A stretch of DNA of 64,000 nucleotides from Planctomycetaceae bacterium (GTDB taxonomy: Bacteria; Planctomycetota; Phycisphaerae; SM23-33). This document shows positions 43,615 through 51,539 of this stretch, piece after piece. Position 1 is the first letter of the stretch; each line of letters starts with the position of its first letter. Position numbers and translations under genes: made by a program. The notes beneath the pieces were generated by a model, which did no database searches, was not told the DNA's origin, and saw only the letters and a program-made list of their open reading frames with translations. The stretch covers positions 103,228 through 167,227 of the forward strand of contig JBDKTA010000067.1 in the NCBI GenBank assembly GCA_039680605.1. The letters run 5' to 3'.

Positions 43615-44661
43615 CTACCGTTTCGCCCAGCGGAACTTTGCCGGGCGGCTGCGGGGGTTGGAGTGGACCTCGTCCGGCGTCGGACGCAGCACGTCGTCGC
43701 TGATCTGGGAGTAGAGGCCCGCCGCCAGGGCGTCCTTGAAGGCGTGTTTGACCAGGCGGTCTTCGCCGCTGTGGAAGGTCAGGATGCCTACCCGCCCGCC
43801 GGACCGAAGGCAGTACGGTGCGGCCCGGAGCAGCTCTCGCAGGCAGCCCAGTTCGTCGTTGACCAGCATCCGCAGGGCCTGGAACGTGCGGGCGGCTGGA
43901 TGCGGCAGGCGCTTGGCGCCGGCGGGTACGCGGCGGCCGTCGAGGCCTTTGGCTTCGAGCACCAGTTCGGCCAATTCGCCCGTGCCCGTCAGCGGGCGCT
44001 CGCCGCGGCGCTGGACGATCAACGCCGCGATGCGCGGGTGGTCGGGTTCGTCCCCCAGGTCGCGCAGGGCGTCGGAAAGCTCCTGCTCGCTCAGCCGCGC
44101 CAGCCAGTCGGCGGCCGTGGCCTTGAGCCGCTCGCTCATCCGCATGTCGAGCGGGCCGACGTGCTTGTAGCTGAAGCCCCGCGCGGGGTCGTCAAGCTGC
44201 ATGCTCGAAACGCCCAGGTCGGCGAAGATGATGTCAGCGGCGTCGATGCCCTCCAACGCCAACACCTTGCCGACGCCGGCGAAGTTCAGGCAGTGCAGCG
44301 ACAGCGGCGTCTCCAGCCCCGCCAGGCGCTCCCGCGTGCGCTGCAGTTGGCCCGCGTCGACGTCCAGGCCGATCAACCGCCCGCCAGGGGCGATCCGGCG
44401 GGCGAACTGGCCGGCGTGGCCGCCGTAGCCCAGCGTGCAGTCGATGACAATCTCCCCCGCTGCCGGCTTGAGGCTCTGCATGACCTGCTCGACCATGATC
44501 GGCACGTGCGTTCCGGCTGGCGTTCGACCGCCCGCTCGGACGTGCTCATGGGTGGCCGGATCGCCGGCCAGTTCCTTGTATCGCTGCTCGAAGCGTCGCG
44601 GGTGCGTGCCGCGGTAGCGAACGCGCCGCGCCGGTTTCTCGTTGGGGTTGTTGGCGTTCAC
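43615..44661 (-). CDS. rsmH: 16S rRNA (cytosine1402-N4)-methyltransferase
   Basis: 348 residues with a GTG start. RsmH (MraW) methylates C1402 of 16S rRNA with SAM. Conserved parts: THVPIMVEQVMQSLKP, VIDCTLGYGGHAGQFARRI (SAM loop), LIGLDVDAGQLQRTRERL, DIIFADLGVSSMQLDDPARGF split at the usual place, the helical insertion with LDMRMSERLKATAADWL, HPAARTFQALRMLVNDEL and GGRVGILTFHSGEDRLVKHAF. About 45 extra basic residues precede the conserved start; a shorter start is possible. It stands alone, outside any mra/dcw cell-division cluster. Confidence 0.95.
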   Translation of the reverse strand: MNANNPNEKPARRVRYRGTHPRRFEQRYKELAGDPATHEHVRAGGRTPAGTHVPIMVEQVMQSLKPAAGEIVIDCTLGYGGHAGQFARRIAPGGRLIGLDVDAGQLQRTRERLAGLETPLSLHCLNFAGVGKVLALEGIDAADIIFADLGVSSMQLDDPARGFSYKHVGPLDMRMSERLKATAADWLARLSEQELSDALRDLGDEPDHPRIAALIVQRRGERPLTGTGELAELVLEAKGLDGRRVPAGAKRLPHPAARTFQALRMLVNDELGCLRELLRAAPYCLRSGGRVGILTFHSGEDRLVKHAFKDALAAGLYSQISDDVLRPTPDEVHSNPRSRPAKFRWAKR

Positions 44662-44713
44662 GGGAAAAGCTTACCACGAATGACACGAATAAGACGAATG
44701 TCACGAATAAGAA

Positions 44714-44808
44714 ATGGATGGATGGATGGATGGATGGATGGATGGATGGATGGTCGTCGTCGGTCTTTTCTGTTTCTGTGAGCGGGTGGATGGCCGCCAT
44801 GGCACCCG
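44714..44808. repeat. GGAT array plus CGTCGT run
   Basis: About ten ggat units (44714-44752), then tcgtcgtcggtcttttctgtttctgtgag and ggtggatggc. The end is the same composite seen at 39822-39860. Confidence 0.75.
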
Positions 44809-44810
44809 GT

Positions 44811-45929
44811 TTACATGCTGGCGGCTGGGCGAACACCGCGGCAGGTGCAGGGGCGGCGGACCAGCGGGGGCGGCAAGGGCGTCGGCGCCTTCCGCGCCGC
44901 GGCCTTGGCGGCGCCCTTGCCCGCGGCGGTGAAGCTCAGCGTGTAGTCGGTGCGGGTCTTGCCCTGCTTGTCGATGAGCTTGGCGGTAAGGGTAACCTTG
45001 AGGCCGTCGACTTCGACGATCACATACCCCGGCTCGCGGGTCTGGCTGTGGTGAACGGTGCTGGGCGTCATGCCCGGGATCTTCTTTCCGTCGTACTTGC
45101 GGTTCTTCCAGCTATAAGACTTCGTGCAGCTCGGCGGCACGATGATCTGATAAAAGTCGTCGGCCTCGCTCTTGGCGGCCGGGTCGACGGCGTCGTTGTT
45201 CAGCCGCGTGCAGTTGGACACGTGCATGTGCCCGCAGAAGAACGCCCGCCCGCCGGCGGCGACGAGGCTCTTGACGAATGCGTCTCGCATCGGTCCGGTG
45301 TTGTCCAGCGACTCGCTGTGCTCGACCTTCTTGATCTGCGTGTGTTGAAAGGCGAACACGTGCGGGGCCGTGTTGGCCGCGAGCTGCGCGTCGACCCATT
45401 TCTGGTCGATCGTCAGCTTCATGGTGTCGGGGGTCTTGTACCCGTCAATGGCGATGAACGTGGCGTTCTTGTGCGTGAAGGAATACGTCAGCCCCTTCTC
45501 GTCGGCAGGACCGTTGGCGGGCATGGCGTAGGGGCCGGCGAAGACCTTGTTCCACACGCCCGCCGCCCAGGGACGCGTCACGTTGGGACCGGTGTCGTGG
45601 CTGCCGCGCATGGCGTAGAGCGGAATCTTCGCCTCGTACACCGGCGCCATCGTCGAGCGGAACGTCATCAACTGCTTTTCGAGCTCTTCAGCCGTCGCGG
45701 CGCCTTGCACCAGGTCGCCGGTGAACATGATCAGATCGGGCTTGACGTTCTTGACCACGTCGTCGACCACGATCTTAAGCGTGCGGGTGGCCACGCCCTC
45801 GGTCGAGTCGCCGCTGGAGCCCTGGCTGTCGGACATGACCACGAACTTCCATCCTTCCGCCGCGGCTGGGGCGGCGATCAAGACGATCAACCCCACCGCC
45901 AGCGACACTGCTAATAGTTTTTGCTTCAT
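44811..45929 (-). CDS. Secreted calcineurin-like metallophosphoesterase
   Basis: 372 residues. Signal peptide KLLAVSLAVGLIVLIAAPAAA with a likely cleavage at AAAEG. Metal-binding motifs follow: VVMSDSQG (D), LIMFTGDLVQG (GD), YAMRGSHDTG, FQHTQ (H) and FFCGHMHVSN (GHxH). The third motif normally reads GNHD/E; here Asn is Ser, so one metal ligand is changed. The C-terminal domain is beta-rich (GYVIVEVDGLKVTLTAKLI), and the tail is Lys/Ala/Pro-rich. Phosphoesterase activity is likely but not certain. AGGAG precedes the ATG by a few bases. Confidence 0.8.
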   Translation of the reverse strand: MKQKLLAVSLAVGLIVLIAAPAAAEGWKFVVMSDSQGSSGDSTEGVATRTLKIVVDDVVKNVKPDLIMFTGDLVQGAATAEELEKQLMTFRSTMAPVYEAKIPLYAMRGSHDTGPNVTRPWAAGVWNKVFAGPYAMPANGPADEKGLTYSFTHKNATFIAIDGYKTPDTMKLTIDQKWVDAQLAANTAPHVFAFQHTQIKKVEHSESLDNTGPMRDAFVKSLVAAGGRAFFCGHMHVSNCTRLNNDAVDPAAKSEADDFYQIIVPPSCTKSYSWKNRKYDGKKIPGMTPSTVHHSQTREPGYVIVEVDGLKVTLTAKLIDKQGKTRTDYTLSFTAAGKGAAKAAARKAPTPLPPPLVRRPCTCRGVRPAASM

Positions 45930-46008
45930 GATGCATTCTCCTGGAAAGCGTCAGGCAGTGTAACCCACGCGGGGCGATTTCGGATTTCAGATTTCGGATT
46001 GCGGCGGC

Positions 46009-46129
46009 GGGTGGCATGGCGACACGCGCAGCGGGTCGCCATGGGGCCGGTGCGCTGCGCATCATGGCGACCTGCCTGCCGGCAGGCAGGCCCACGAAAA
46101 ACAAAAACGTGTGTCGCCATGCCACCCGG
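46009..46129. repeat. GGCGACACGCG palindromic units
   Basis: ggtggcatggcgacacgcgc with gggtcgccatgg, then tcatggcgacctgcctgccg with ggcaggcaggcc, and an inverted end gtgtcgccatgccaccc. It lies between the phosphoesterase gene and the Kai operon. Confidence 0.65.
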
Positions 46130-46140
46130 TTAATTTCAGG

Positions 46141-46219
46141 ACAGAGGTCGCAGAGGACGCTGAGGATGTTAAAGATAAAACAACTTCTTTCCTCAGCGTC
46201 CTCAGCTACCTCAGCGGCT
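46141..46219. repeat. Inverted repeat of CAGAG/CTGAG type
   Basis: cagaggtcgcagaggacgctgagg at the left and cctcagcgtcctcagctacctcag at the right pair as an imperfect hairpin across an AT-rich loop. It is a member of the CAGAG repeat family. Confidence 0.65.
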
Positions 46220-46324
46220 TAATCCAGTCTTGTGCGGGCTAAATTACGATGCGTACATGACGCGGGAGTTTCCCGGGGAAGTAAGAAATTCCCCTAGTGA
46301 TAAATTGGCGGAGCAAGCCTTTTT

Positions 46325-46354
46325 TTTAGCATTTTTCTAACCACGGCTTATACT
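46325..46354 (+). promoter_or_regulatory. Possible promoter of the Kai operon
   Basis: -10 TATACT at 46349-46354 (5 of 6) with TTTAGC at 46325-46330 as a poor -35, 18 bases apart, in an AT-rich stretch about 55 bases before kaiC. Confidence 0.35.
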
Positions 46355-46408
46355 GTGGGACGTTTCTTATGGGTTCATCGTCAGCGTCTCCGTGACGAAA
46401 GGAAGAAT

Positions 46409-48115
46409 ATGCCCATCCGTGCGAGCAAGCTGAAACCTACATTGGATGCCCTGAAAAAGTGCCCCACCGGCATATCAGGACTCGATGAAATCACCGAAGG
46501 CGGCCTGCCGCGCGGGCGGCCGACGCTGGTCTGCGGCGCGGCAGGCAGCGGCAAGACGCTTCTGGCGATGGAGTTCATTGTCCGGGGCGTCACGCAGTTC
46601 AACGAGCCGGGCGTCTTCATGGCCTTTGAGGAGACGGCCAAGGAACTGGCCACCAACGTCGCGTCGCTTGGGTTTGAAGTCGACAGCCTCATCCGCCGCA
46701 AGAAGATGGCCATCGACTACGTCCACATCGAGCGCAGCGAGATCGAAGAGACGGGGGAGTACGACCTGGAAGGCCTGTTCATCCGCCTCAAGGCGATGAT
46801 CGACGAAGTCAAGGCCAAGCGAGTTGTGCTCGACAGCGTCGAGGCCTTGTTCGCAGGTCTGCCCAATGAGGCGATCCTGCGGGCGGAATTGCGGCGTTTG
46901 TTTCGCTGGCTGAAGGAGATCGGCGTCACCGTTGTCATCACCGGCGAGCAAGGCAAGAACGCCCTGACGCGCTACGGTATTGAGGAATATATCAGCGACT
47001 GCGTGATCTTCCTCGACCACCGCGTCACCAACCAGATCGCAACGCGCCGGCTGCGGATCGTCAAGTACCGCGGCTCCAAGCACGGCACCAACGAATACCC
47101 GACGCTGATCGACGAGCACGGCCTGTCGGTGCTGCCGATCAGTTCGCTGGGGCTGGAATACCCCGTCAGCAACGAGCGGGTCTCTACCGGCATCGCCCGC
47201 TTGGACGCCATGATGGGCGGCAAGGGATACTATCGCGGCAGCAGCATCCTGATCTCGGGCATGGCCGGCACGGGCAAGACGAGCCTGGCCGCGGCGTTCG
47301 TGGATAGCCTCTGCCGCAAGGGCAAGCGGTGCATGTATTACTCGTTTGAGGAGTCGCCCCAGCAGATTATCCGCAACATGCGGTCCATCGGCATCAATCT
47401 GGATCCGTGGCGCAGGAAGGGACTGCTTCAGTTCCACTCATTGCGCCCGCAGCTTTACGGCCTGGAGATGCACCTGGCAAGCATCCATAAACTGGTCACG
47501 GAATTCCGTCCCGAGGGCGTGGTGATGGACCCGATCACCAACCTCACCACCGTGGGCGACACCGACGAGATCAAGGCCATGCTGACGCGTGTGATCGATT
47601 TCCTCAAGGGCGAGGGCATCACGAGCGTCTATACCAGCCTCACCAGCGGCAGCAGCAGCCCGGAGCAGAGCGAAGTGGGCATCTCCTCGCTGATGGACAC
47701 ATGGCTGCTGCTGCGCATGGTGGAGACGTACAACGAGCGCAACCGCCTCCTGTACATTCTTAAGAGCCGCGGGATGGGCCACTCCAACCAGATGCGCGAG
47801 TTCCAACTGAGCGACAACGGCATCAAGTTGATCGATGTGTACGTTGGGGGCGGAACGGTATTCACGGGATCGGCGCGATTGGTGCAGGAAGCCCAGGACG
47901 AGGCCCAGGCATCTGCCAGTCGCTTCCAGTCTCAGCAGCGGCGTCGCGAGCTTGAGCAGGAGCATGTCAGCTTGCAAGCACAGGCTGCTGCTCTAGCGCA
48001 GCGCGTGGATGGCGTCCGGGCCGAACTGGAGAATGCCCGAAAGCACGAACAGGAACGGGACCGAATTGCCGCCCAGGAGCGCCGACAATTAGGCCAAGCC
48101 AGAAAGGCGGACTAG
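46409..48115 (+). CDS. kaiC: KaiC-family circadian clock-type ATPase/kinase
   Basis: 568 residues, against about 519 in cyanobacteria. Two KaiC domains are complete. Domain 1 has Walker A GAAGSGKT (43-50) and the catalytic pair E74-E75 in [10 protein letters not shown]. Domain 2 has Walker A GMAGTGKT (284-291) and E314-E315 in SFEESPQQI. The cyanobacterial phosphosites Ser431/Thr432 correspond to S426-S427 in [10 protein letters not shown], so a phosphorylatable pair remains. After residue 490 comes a Gln/Glu/Arg-rich coiled coil of about 75 residues that KaiC normally lacks. AAAGGAAG precedes the ATG. The first of five genes on the same strand. Confidence 0.92.
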   Translation: MPIRASKLKPTLDALKKCPTGISGLDEITEGGLPRGRPTLVCGAAGSGKTLLAMEFIVRGVTQFNEPGVFMAFEETAKELATNVASLGFEVDSLIRRKKMAIDYVHIERSEIEETGEYDLEGLFIRLKAMIDEVKAKRVVLDSVEALFAGLPNEAILRAELRRLFRWLKEIGVTVVITGEQGKNALTRYGIEEYISDCVIFLDHRVTNQIATRRLRIVKYRGSKHGTNEYPTLIDEHGLSVLPISSLGLEYPVSNERVSTGIARLDAMMGGKGYYRGSSILISGMAGTGKTSLAAAFVDSLCRKGKRCMYYSFEESPQQIIRNMRSIGINLDPWRRKGLLQFHSLRPQLYGLEMHLASIHKLVTEFRPEGVVMDPITNLTTVGDTDEIKAMLTRVIDFLKGEGITSVYTSLTSGSSSPEQSEVGISSLMDTWLLLRMVETYNERNRLLYILKSRGMGHSNQMREFQLSDNGIKLIDVYVGGGTVFTGSARLVQEAQDEAQASASRFQSQQRRRELEQEHVSLQAQAAALAQRVDGVRAELENARKHEQERDRIAAQERRQLGQARKAD

Positions 48116-48116
48116 G

Positions 48117-48470
48117 ATGGTGGTGATGACCAAAAAACGCAGAAAAGTTGCCAAGAAGCCTGGAAAACCTCCCAAGACCGTCGAGACGACTCCTGAGTTC
48201 TGGGAGTTGCGACTGTACGTCGCAGGCCAGACCGCTCGCGCGGTGGCGGCCTTTGCCAACCTCAAAAAACTGTGCGATCAGTACGTCAAGTGCAAGTACA
48301 GCATCGAGGTCATCGACCTGCTCAAGAACCCCCAATTGGCCAAGGGCGACCAGATTCTGGCCGTGCCGACGCTGGTTCGCAAGCTGCCGGTGCCTGTGCG
48401 CAAAATTATTGGCGACCTATCCAATACAGAGCGGGTATTGGTCGGTCTGGACCTGCGACCACGAGATTAA
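48117..48470 (+). CDS. kaiB: KaiB protein, first copy
   Basis: 117 residues. The KaiB core is very well kept: [56 protein letters not shown] and [15 protein letters not shown]. In cyanobacteria KaiB switches fold, binds the CI ring of KaiC and recruits output kinases. This copy has a Lys-rich N-terminal extension of about 25 residues ([16 protein letters not shown]). Its start is one base after the kaiC stop codon; a second ATG at 48126 is also possible. Confidence 0.92.
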   Translation: MVVMTKKRRKVAKKPGKPPKTVETTPEFWELRLYVAGQTARAVAAFANLKKLCDQYVKCKYSIEVIDLLKNPQLAKGDQILAVPTLVRKLPVPVRKIIGDLSNTERVLVGLDLRPRD

Positions 48471-48484
48471 CGGAGAAGCAATCC

Positions 48485-48832
48485 ATGGCGAGGAAACGAT
48501 CAGACGATCAAACCGTAGCCGCCTTTGAGAAGGTCGCCAAGGCCGCCGAATTGGGACAGTGTTACGTGTTGCGGCTCTATGTGGCGGGGATTACCCCAAG
48601 GTCCTCCGTGGCAATTCGCAAAGTAACAGAGGTATGCGAAAAGTATCTCAAGGATCATTACAAGCTTGAGATCATTGACCTCTACCAGCAGCCCACGCTG
48701 GCCAAGGGAGAGCAGATCATCGCTGCTCCGACGCTGATCAAACAACTGCCGCTTCCTCTGCGGCGGTTGATCGGGAACATGGCCAACGAGGAGCGTCTGC
48801 TGGTGGGATTGGACCTGCGGCCCAACAAATAG
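48485..48832 (+). CDS. kaiB: KaiB protein, second copy
   Basis: 115 residues. The same KaiB core in a diverged form: VLRLYVAGITPRSSVAIRKV, LEIIDLYQQPTLAKGEQII, AAPTLIKQLPLPLRRLIG and [18 protein letters not shown]. The N-terminal extension differs from copy one (RKRSDDQTVAAFEKVAKA). GGAGAA lies before the ATG, 14 bases after the end of copy one. The copies differ at roughly 40 percent of core positions (estimate by eye), so this is an old duplication, and the two may bind different KaiC states or partners. Confidence 0.92.
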   Translation: MARKRSDDQTVAAFEKVAKAAELGQCYVLRLYVAGITPRSSVAIRKVTEVCEKYLKDHYKLEIIDLYQQPTLAKGEQIIAAPTLIKQLPLPLRRLIGNMANEERLLVGLDLRPNK

Positions 48833-48907
48833 AAGCTGTGATTATGTTATCTAACGGAGCCCAACTGCGCGCGAGGCGTTGCCTGGGTAGGACGAAAAGT
48901 TCCAAGC

Positions 48908-48927
48908 CCGCCTCTGGGAGGAGGCGG
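48908..48927 (+). promoter_or_regulatory. Hairpin covering the ribosome site of the CheB-CheR gene
   Basis: ccgcctc and gaggcgg form a 7-base-pair GC stem with a 6-base loop that contains or hides gggaggagg, the ribosome binding site, 2 bases before the ATG. It could reduce translation of the large sensor relative to the kai genes (inference). Confidence 0.4.
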
Positions 48928-48929
48928 AG

Positions 48930-51506
48930 ATGAACTCGCCCAAGCAGCTATCCGACGAACTGTCTCATCGCCCCGGCATCCCCGTAATTGCTATCGGCGG
49001 GTCGGCGGGCGCTTTGACGTCGTTCGAGACGTTCTTTGAGGCGATGCCGGCTGACAGTGGGGCCGCCTTCGTCGTCATCCAGCACCTTTCCCCCACGCAC
49101 GAGAGCCTGCTGCCTGAGCTGCTGGCGAAGTATACGCGGATGCGGGTCGTTGAGGCCCACGACAACATGTCGGTGGAGCCCAACTGCCTTTACGTGATCC
49201 CGCCGACGCATCACGTGGGCATTCGCAACGGTGTCTTGTTCCTGACGCAGCCCATTCTCGATCACGGCGTGCACACGCCCATCGATTTCTTCTTCCGCTG
49301 CCTGGCGGAGGACCGGGAGGAACGGGCGATCTGCATTCTCTTCTCGGGGGCGGGGATGGATGGGACCCTGGGGGCGCGGGCCATCCGCGCGGGCGGAGGA
49401 CTAGTCGTGGCGCAGGACCCGGCCACCAGCCAATTCGAGGGCATGCCTCGCAGTGCAATCGCCGCGGGCCTGGCGGACCACGTTCTTGCGCCTGAGCAGA
49501 TGCCTCAAGCCATTCTGCAATATCTCCAGCACCCCTATGTCAAGTGGCCGGCGCGCGACAAGGTCCTGGAGGAGCAGGCGAATCCAAAGACCATCCAAGA
49601 CATTCTCTCTTTGGTACTGGACCAGACCGGCAGCGAATTTCGATGTTATAAGCCCGGGACAATCCTGCGGCGGATCCGGCGGCGGATGGGGTTGTTTCAC
49701 ATTGCGGACATGGCTCAGTACGCGGCGCATCTTCGTCAGTCGCCGGGCGAGGTGCAGCAGTTGGTCAAGGACATGCTGATCAACGTCACGTCGTTCTTCC
49801 GCGACGGGGAGGCCTTCAATGAAGTGCGCGAAAAGGTATTCGCGCCGCTGGTCGAGTCGCGGGCCGACGACGAACCGTTGCGGGTGTGGGTGCCGGCCTG
49901 TGCCACCGGCGAAGAGGCGTACTCGCTGACGATCCTGCTGATGGAGGAACTGGCCAGGACGGGCAAGAAGTGCCCGTTGCAGGTTTTTGCGACGGATCTC
50001 GACGAGGAGGCGCTGGAGGTCGGGCGAGCGGGGCTCTACCCTCAGAGCATCCACGCCGACGTTGGCGAGGAACTCCTGCTGAAGTATTTTGTCAGGAAGG
50101 AGGAGGGCTACCAGGTCAAGGAATCGCTGCGCGCAGCGCTGACCTTTGCAACGCAGAACGTGATCAGCGCCCCCCCGTTCTCCAAAATGGACCTCATCAG
50201 TTGCCGCAATCTACTGATCTACCTGGACGCAGACGCCCAGACAAAGTTGATGGCGGTGTTCAACTTTGCCCTCAAGCCAGGCGGGTATCTGTTCCTGGGC
50301 CGCTCGGAAAGCGTTGCCGGCCAGAACGACCTGTTCGAGACGGTGTCCAACAAGGGCAGGCTCTGCCGCCGTTTGGCGCCGACGCGGCCGCTGCTGCTGG
50401 ATTCTCCGATCCTGTCGGGAAGGAGGAGGCCGGCCCATCTGGCGCATGCGATGGACGCGTCGGTCACGTCCACTTTTGCGGACGTGATTCGGCTGGAGAT
50501 TCTGAGGCATTTCGGGGCCAGCGCCGTTCTTGTGGACCGCAAGGGAAAGATTCTCCAGTTCCACGGCCAGGCCGACAGGTTCCTGAAACTGCCGGCGCCG
50601 GGGCCGGACTTCAACGTGTTCGTATTGGCCCGCGAACGATTGTCTTCCCTGTTGCGCCTGGCGATGCGACAGGCGATCCAGGACGGTACGACGGTGGTGC
50701 TGGAGAGCGTCGAGTATTTGCAGGAATCGGGCTCCGCTTTCGCCCGCATCACGGCGGTCCCGGTATCTCAGAAGAACCAAGCCAAGCCGTTGCTGGTCGT
50801 GTTCTTTGAGGATGCCTCCCCGCCTCCGTCTGCCCAGGCCGAAGTGATCCGATCTCCCGCAAGCGAAGCCATTATCAAGCGCCTTGAGGAGGAACTCCAG
50901 GCGACCCAGCAAGACCTCCAGGCGACCATCGAAGAGCTTCAGTCCTTCAACGAGGAACTCCGGGCCGCCAACGAAGAAGTTACAGCGACCAACGAAGAGC
51001 TCGAATCCGCCAATGAAGAGCTGGTCAGTTCCACCGAGGAATTGCAGTCGACCAACGAAGAGTTGACGGCGGTCATCAGCCAACTCCAGGAGAAGGTCAG
51101 CCTGCTGGACACGTCTCAGGATTCGCTTCAAAGGAGCGAACAACGGCTCCTGTCCCTGGTCGAGTGCTTGCCCAATGCCGTGGTGCTGACGAGCGAGGAT
51201 GGAACGATCACGCTTGTGAACCGTCAGGCTCAGAGCCTGTTCGGGTATGAGCAGACCGAGTTGGTCGGCCTGGCGGTGGAGGTGCTCATGTCACGTGAGA
51301 ATCATCCCTCGCTTCGGGCGGCGTTTAATGCCGGTCTTGGGCAGTGCGCCCTGGGCGCCGGAGGCGACCTGTTGGCAGTCCGCAAGGATGGCAGAGAGTT
51401 CCCGGCCGAAATCTTCCTGACGCCACTGGATATGCCCCAAGGGCTGGTGATAATGGTGATCATCACGGACATTACGCAACATAAGCGGCACGAATCGGGT
51501 AGGTAG
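48930..51506 (+). CDS. CheB-CheR-PAS fusion sensor protein, no kinase domain
   Basis: 858 residues. Domains in order: CheB methylesterase (about 15-195: IAIGGSAGA with the catalytic Ser, VVIQHLSP with His, GAGMDGTLGA with Asp); CheR methyltransferase (about 215-480: NVTSFFRDGEAF, VWVPACATGEEAYSLTIL as the SAM loop, SCRNLLIYLD); a PAS-like link (FGASAVLVDRKGKILQFHG); a long Glu-rich coiled coil (about 645-725) with EELQSTNEELTAV; and a final PAS domain. These fusions usually end in a histidine kinase; here the chain stops after the PAS domain. Its methylation targets are unknown; no chemoreceptor gene is near. Confidence 0.9.
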   Translation: MNSPKQLSDELSHRPGIPVIAIGGSAGALTSFETFFEAMPADSGAAFVVIQHLSPTHESLLPELLAKYTRMRVVEAHDNMSVEPNCLYVIPPTHHVGIRNGVLFLTQPILDHGVHTPIDFFFRCLAEDREERAICILFSGAGMDGTLGARAIRAGGGLVVAQDPATSQFEGMPRSAIAAGLADHVLAPEQMPQAILQYLQHPYVKWPARDKVLEEQANPKTIQDILSLVLDQTGSEFRCYKPGTILRRIRRRMGLFHIADMAQYAAHLRQSPGEVQQLVKDMLINVTSFFRDGEAFNEVREKVFAPLVESRADDEPLRVWVPACATGEEAYSLTILLMEELARTGKKCPLQVFATDLDEEALEVGRAGLYPQSIHADVGEELLLKYFVRKEEGYQVKESLRAALTFATQNVISAPPFSKMDLISCRNLLIYLDADAQTKLMAVFNFALKPGGYLFLGRSESVAGQNDLFETVSNKGRLCRRLAPTRPLLLDSPILSGRRRPAHLAHAMDASVTSTFADVIRLEILRHFGASAVLVDRKGKILQFHGQADRFLKLPAPGPDFNVFVLARERLSSLLRLAMRQAIQDGTTVVLESVEYLQESGSAFARITAVPVSQKNQAKPLLVVFFEDASPPPSAQAEVIRSPASEAIIKRLEEELQATQQDLQATIEELQSFNEELRAANEEVTATNEELESANEELVSSTEELQSTNEELTAVISQLQEKVSLLDTSQDSLQRSEQRLLSLVECLPNAVVLTSEDGTITLVNRQAQSLFGYEQTELVGLAVEVLMSRENHPSLRAAFNAGLGQCALGAGGDLLAVRKDGREFPAEIFLTPLDMPQGLVIMVIITDITQHKRHESGR

Positions 51507-51539
51507 TGCAGACGTTCCGGATCGAGAAGGTTGACAAAA

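Noticed and set aside
46409..48115. RadA/DnaB-type ATPase in place of KaiC
   Set aside because: There are two tandem RecA-like domains, each with the KaiC-type Glu pair, and kaiB genes follow directly.
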